This document shows, piece after piece, positions 59,324 to 64,000 of a DNA stretch of 64,000 nucleotides. Below the pieces are notes generated by a model that did not search any database, was not told the origin of the DNA, and worked only from the letters and a program-made list of their open reading frames with translations. The position numbers were made by a program, and so were the translations under genes. Position 1 is the stretch's first letter, and each line of letters starts with the position of its first letter. This DNA is from Diphasiastrum complanatum (Eukaryota > Streptophyta > Lycopodiopsida > Lycopodiales > Lycopodiaceae), in contig CM055097.1 in the NCBI GenBank assembly GCA_029204225.1, positions 28,569,192 through 28,633,191 of the forward strand, given 5' to 3'.

Positions 59324-60796
59324 GAGAAGAGGCCGAGAATTTGTAGAGAGGACAGAGTTCCCAATGATGGGAGAATTATCTCATGAAACTTATTTGAGTG
59401 AAGGTTCAGAGTTTTTATAGAGGAAAGATTTTCCAATGATGAGAATAATGCCGTGAAATTTATTTAGGAGAGGTCGAGAATTTGGAGAGAGGACAGATAA
59501 CCCAATGATGTAAAAATTATCCCATGAAACATATTTGAGAAAAGGTCAAGAGTTCGTAGAGAGGACAAATTTTTCAATGATGGGGAAATAATCCCGTGAA
59601 ACTTATTTGAGGAGAGGTCCAGAATTTGTAGAGAGGACAGATTTTCCAATGATGGGTGAAATTATCCCTTGAAACTTATTTGAAGAGAGGTCGAGAATTT
59701 ATAGAGAGGACAGATTTTCCAGTGATGGCAGAATTATCCCGTGAAACTTATTTGAGAAGAGGCCAAAAATTTGTAGAGAGGACAGAGTTCCCAATGATGG
59801 GAGAATTATCCGGTGAAACTTATTTGAGCGAAGGTTGAGAGTTTGTAGAGAGGACAAATTTCCCAATGATGAGGGAATAATCTCGTGAAATTTATTTGAG
59901 TAGAGGTTGAGAATTTGGAGAGAGGACAGATTTTTCAATGAGAGAAAAATTTTCCCATGAAGCTTATTTGAGAAAAGGTCGAGAGTTTGTAGAGAGGACA
60001 GATTTCCCAATGATGGGAGAATAATTCTGTGAAACTTATTTGAGGAGAGGACCAGAATTTGTAGAGAGGACATATTTCTCAATGATGGGGGATTTATCTC
60101 GTGAAACTTATTTGAGGAGAGGTCGAGAACTTGTACAGAGAGGACATATTTCCGAATGTTGGCGGAATTATCCCATGAAACTTATTTGAGAAGAGGACAA
60201 GAATTTGTTAAGAGGACAAACTTCCCAATGATGGGAGAATTATCCCGTGAAGCTTATTGGAACGAAGGTTGAGAGTTTGTACAGAGAAGAAAGATTTTCT
60301 AATGATGAGAGAATAATCTCGTGCAATTTATTTGAGGAGAGGTTGAGAATTTGGAGAGAGGACAGATTTTCTAATGATGGAAAATTATTCCCATGAAACT
60401 TATTTGAGGAAAGGTCAAGAGTTGTAGAGAGGACAAATTTTCCAATGATGGGAGAATAATCCCGTGAAACTTATTTGAGGAGAAGTCGAGAATTTATAGA
60501 GAGGACAGATTTTTCAATGATGGAAGAATTATCCCGTGAAACTTATTTCAAGAGAGGTCAAGAATTTGTAGAGAGAACAAATTTTCCAATGATGTCGGAA
60601 TTATCCCGTGAAAGTTATTTGAGAAGAGGCCAAAAGTTTGTAGAGAGGAAAGAGTTCCCAATGATGAGAGAATTATCCCGTGAAACTTATTTGTGATGAG
60701 GGAATAATACTGTGAAATTTATTTGAGGAGAGGTCGAGAATTTGGATAGAGGACAAATTTACAAATGATAGGGGAATTATCCCATGAAACTTATAA
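59324..60796 (-). repeat. 1473-bp tandem duplication in the LRR array, copy 1
   Basis: All open frames and their breakpoints recur exactly 1473 bp downstream: frames at 59464, 59656, 59699 and 60475 recur at 60937, 61129, 61172 and 61948. Direct reading of several lines showed no difference. The left edge is at GAGAAGAGGCC. Confidence 0.9.
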
Positions 60797-62269
60797 GAGA
60801 AGAGGCCGAGAATTTGTAGAGAGGACAGAGTTCCCAATGATGGGAGAATTATCTCATGAAACTTATTTGAGTGAAGGTTCAGAGTTTTTATAGAGGAAAG
60901 ATTTTCCAATGATGAGAATAATGCCGTGAAATTTATTTAGGAGAGGTCGAGAATTTGGAGAGAGGACAGATAACCCAATGATGTAAAAATTATCCCATGA
61001 AACATATTTGAGAAAAGGTCAAGAGTTCGTAGAGAGGACAAATTTTTCAATGATGGGGAAATAATCCCGTGAAACTTATTTGAGGAGAGGTCCAGAATTT
61101 GTAGAGAGGACAGATTTTCCAATGATGGGTGAAATTATCCCTTGAAACTTATTTGAAGAGAGGTCGAGAATTTATAGAGAGGACAGATTTTCCAGTGATG
61201 GCAGAATTATCCCGTGAAACTTATTTGAGAAGAGGCCAAAAATTTGTAGAGAGGACAGAGTTCCCAATGATGGGAGAATTATCCGGTGAAACTTATTTGA
61301 GCGAAGGTTGAGAGTTTGTAGAGAGGACAAATTTCCCAATGATGAGGGAATAATCTCGTGAAATTTATTTGAGTAGAGGTTGAGAATTTGGAGAGAGGAC
61401 AGATTTTTCAATGAGAGAAAAATTTTCCCATGAAGCTTATTTGAGAAAAGGTCGAGAGTTTGTAGAGAGGACAGATTTCCCAATGATGGGAGAATAATTC
61501 TGTGAAACTTATTTGAGGAGAGGACCAGAATTTGTAGAGAGGACATATTTCTCAATGATGGGGGATTTATCTCGTGAAACTTATTTGAGGAGAGGTCGAG
61601 AACTTGTACAGAGAGGACATATTTCCGAATGTTGGCGGAATTATCCCATGAAACTTATTTGAGAAGAGGACAAGAATTTGTTAAGAGGACAAACTTCCCA
61701 ATGATGGGAGAATTATCCCGTGAAGCTTATTGGAACGAAGGTTGAGAGTTTGTACAGAGAAGAAAGATTTTCTAATGATGAGAGAATAATCTCGTGCAAT
61801 TTATTTGAGGAGAGGTTGAGAATTTGGAGAGAGGACAGATTTTCTAATGATGGAAAATTATTCCCATGAAACTTATTTGAGGAAAGGTCAAGAGTTGTAG
61901 AGAGGACAAATTTTCCAATGATGGGAGAATAATCCCGTGAAACTTATTTGAGGAGAAGTCGAGAATTTATAGAGAGGACAGATTTTTCAATGATGGAAGA
62001 ATTATCCCGTGAAACTTATTTCAAGAGAGGTCAAGAATTTGTAGAGAGAACAAATTTTCCAATGATGTCGGAATTATCCCGTGAAAGTTATTTGAGAAGA
62101 GGCCAAAAGTTTGTAGAGAGGAAAGAGTTCCCAATGATGAGAGAATTATCCCGTGAAACTTATTTGTGATGAGGGAATAATACTGTGAAATTTATTTGAG
62201 GAGAGGTCGAGAATTTGGATAGAGGACAAATTTACAAATGATAGGGGAATTATCCCATGAAACTTATAA
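60797..62269 (-). repeat. 1473-bp tandem duplication in the LRR array, copy 2
   Basis: Directly adjoins copy 1. Similarity ends at about 62269, where the sequence continues as unduplicated array. It shares every frame break with copy 1. Confidence 0.9.
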
Positions 62270-63339
62270 GAGAAAAGGTTGAGTGTTTTTAGAGAGGACA
62301 GATTTTCCAATGATGGGGGAATAATTTCGTGAAATTTATTTGAGGAGAGGTCGAGAATTTGTAGAGAGGACAAATTTTCTAATGATGGGAGAATTATCTC
62401 GTGAAACTTATTTGAGGAGAGGTCAAGAATTTGTAGAGAGGACAAATTTCCCAATGATGGGGGAGTTATCCCGTGAAACTTATTTGAAGAGAGGTTGAGA
62501 ATTTCTAGAGAGGACAGATTTTTCAATGATGGTGGAATTATCCCATGAAACTTATTTGAGAAGACGCCGAGAATTTGTAGAGAGGACAGAGTTTCCAATG
62601 ACAGGAGAATTATCCCGTGAATCTTATTTGAGCGAAGGTTGAGAATTTGTAGAGAGGACAAATTTTCCAATGATGAGGGAATAATCCGGTGAAATTTATT
62701 TTAGGAGAGGTCGAAAAATTTAAGAGAGGACATATTTCTCAATGATGGGAGAATTATCCCATGAAACTTATTTGAGGAAAGGTTGAGAGTTGGTAGAGAG
62801 GACAGATTTTCCAATGATGGGGGAATAATCTCGTGGAACTTATTTGAGGAGAGGTGCAGAATTTGTAGAGAGGATAGATTTTCCAATGATGGGAGGTTTA
62901 TCCCGTGAAACTTATTTGAGGAGAGGTCAAGGATTTGTAGAGAAGATAGATTTCCCAGTGATGGCTGAATTATCCCGTGAAACTTATTTGAGAAGAGGTT
63001 GAGAATTTGTAGAGAGGAAAGAGTTCCGAATGATAGGAGAATTATCCCGTGAAACTCACCTGAGCGAAGATTGAGATTTATAGAGACGACAGATTTCAGA
63101 ATGATGAGGGAATAATCCCTTGAAATTTATTTGAGGAGAGGTAGAGAATTTGGACTGCGGATAGAGATGTGGATGAAAAGGTTGAGAGCTTGTAGAGAGG
63201 ACAAATTTTCCAATGATGGGAGAATTATCTCGTGAAACTTATTTGAGGAGAGGTCAAGAATTTGTAGAGAGGACAGATCTCCCACTGATGGGGGAGGTAT
63301 CTCGAAACTTGTTTGAGGAGATGTCGAGAATTTGTAGAG

Positions 63340-64000
63340 AGGACAAATTTTCCAATGTTGGCAGAATAATTCCGTAAAACTAATTTGAGAACACGTCGAG
63401 AATTTGTAGAGAGGTTAGGGTTCCCAATGATGGGAGAATTATCTTGTGAAACTTATTTGAGCGAAGGTTGAGGGTTTGTAGAGAGGCAAGATTTTCCAAT
63501 GATGAGGGAATTATCCTGCGAAAATTATTTCAGAAAAAGTCGAGATTTATAGAGAGGACAAATTTTCTAATGATGTGAAATTATCCTGCAAAACTTATTT
63601 GAGGAGAGACACAGAGTTTGTAGAGAGGACAGATTTCCTAATGATGGGGAAATTATCCCATGAATCTTATTTGAGGAGAGGTCGAAAATTTGTAGAAAGG
63701 ACAGATTTCCCTATGATGATTGAATTATCTTGTGAAATTTATTTGAGAAGAGGCCGAGAATATGTAGAGAGAGAAGAGAGTTCCCAATGATGGAAGAATT
63801 ATCTCATGAAACTTATTTGAGTGAAGGTTGAGGGTTTGTCGAGAGGACAGATTTTTCAATGATGAGAGAATAATCCTATGAAATATATTTGAGGAGAGGT
63901 CGAGAATTTGAAGAGAGGATAGATTTCCCAATGATGTGGGAACTATCCCATTAAGCTTATTTGAGAAAAGGTCGATTGTTTGTAGAGAAGACATATTTTT
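63340..64000 (-). repeat. Older duplication within the LRR array, copy 2 (runs out of window)
   Basis: Partner of 58490-59149. The matching continues to the last base of the window. Confidence 0.75.

Larger units (their letters stand above)
56861..64000 (-). pseudogene. Massively expanded LRR array of the RLP locus (72-bp units)
   Basis: On the - strand each 72-bp unit encodes one 24-residue LRR close to LxNLSSLQILDLSSNKFHGI followed by IPPS. The plant-type pattern LxxLxxLxLxxNxFxGxIP is unmistakable and in line with the downstream RLP end. The longest open stretches are 57003-57857 (284 codons) and 57883-58503 (206 codons). Beyond that, indels break the frame every 60 to 175 codons. The length corresponds to about 98 units and the array leaves the window at 64000; known RLPs usually have 20 to 30 LRRs. 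No transposon interrupts it. The signal peptide and N-terminal cap would lie beyond the window. Confidence 0.9.

Noticed and set aside
59324-62269. CRISPR-like array or satellite
   Set aside because: Units encode LRRs on one strand, there are no unique spacers, and the context is a plant receptor locus.

Overview
This is a window of AT-rich nuclear DNA from a flowering or other seed plant. The evidence is spliced genes with GT-AG introns, Copia and Ty3/gypsy retrotransposons of plant type with initiator-Met tRNA primer sites, long GA/CT microsatellites, and a receptor-like-protein leucine-rich-repeat locus. I cannot name the species.

Only one gene looks intact. It is a seven-exon TLDc-domain (OXR/TBC-LysM type) protein of 583 residues on the + strand, 16321-27503. 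Every exon junction keeps the reading frame. Its first intron appears to use a GC donor, and introns 1 and 3 are packed with decayed retrotransposon pieces.

Layout: 1-5400, no recognisable gene, two old short tandem duplications. 5400-7450, microsatellites and two Copia gag scraps. 7777-10062, first copy of a duplicated segment with an unrecognised intron-containing gene. 10063-14814, a Copia element on the - strand with 5' LTR and primer site, cut off at its 3' end by that segment. 14815-16320, a GC-rich hairpin and short repeats in front of the TLDc gene. 16321-27503, TLDc gene. 28838-30210, a nested inverted repeat of about 1.37 kb. 30350-36750, Copia fragments in both orientations around the second copy of the duplicated segment. 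37139-47870, two related Ty3/gypsy copies on the - strand. 47875-49317, a different Ty3/gypsy fragment on the + strand. 49318-51180, a second Copia on the - strand. 52118-52403, a 286-bp GA tract. 52404-55620, no clear gene apart from a Copia-type LTR end and primer site.

From 55628 to the window edge lies a broken receptor-like protein (RLP) gene on the - strand. Its C-terminal part (LRRs, island-like stretch, membrane segment) is followed upstream by a huge array of 72-bp units, each encoding one 24-residue LRR. The array runs about 7.1 kb, roughly 98 unit lengths, and leaves the window. It contains an apparently identical 1473-bp tandem duplication, shared frame breaks included, and an older, diverged duplication. 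This is the most unusual structure here. The nested inverted repeat and the duplicated intron-containing segment come next.

All retroelements seen are damaged, and three of the four Copia integrase fragments have lost the catalytic glutamate.
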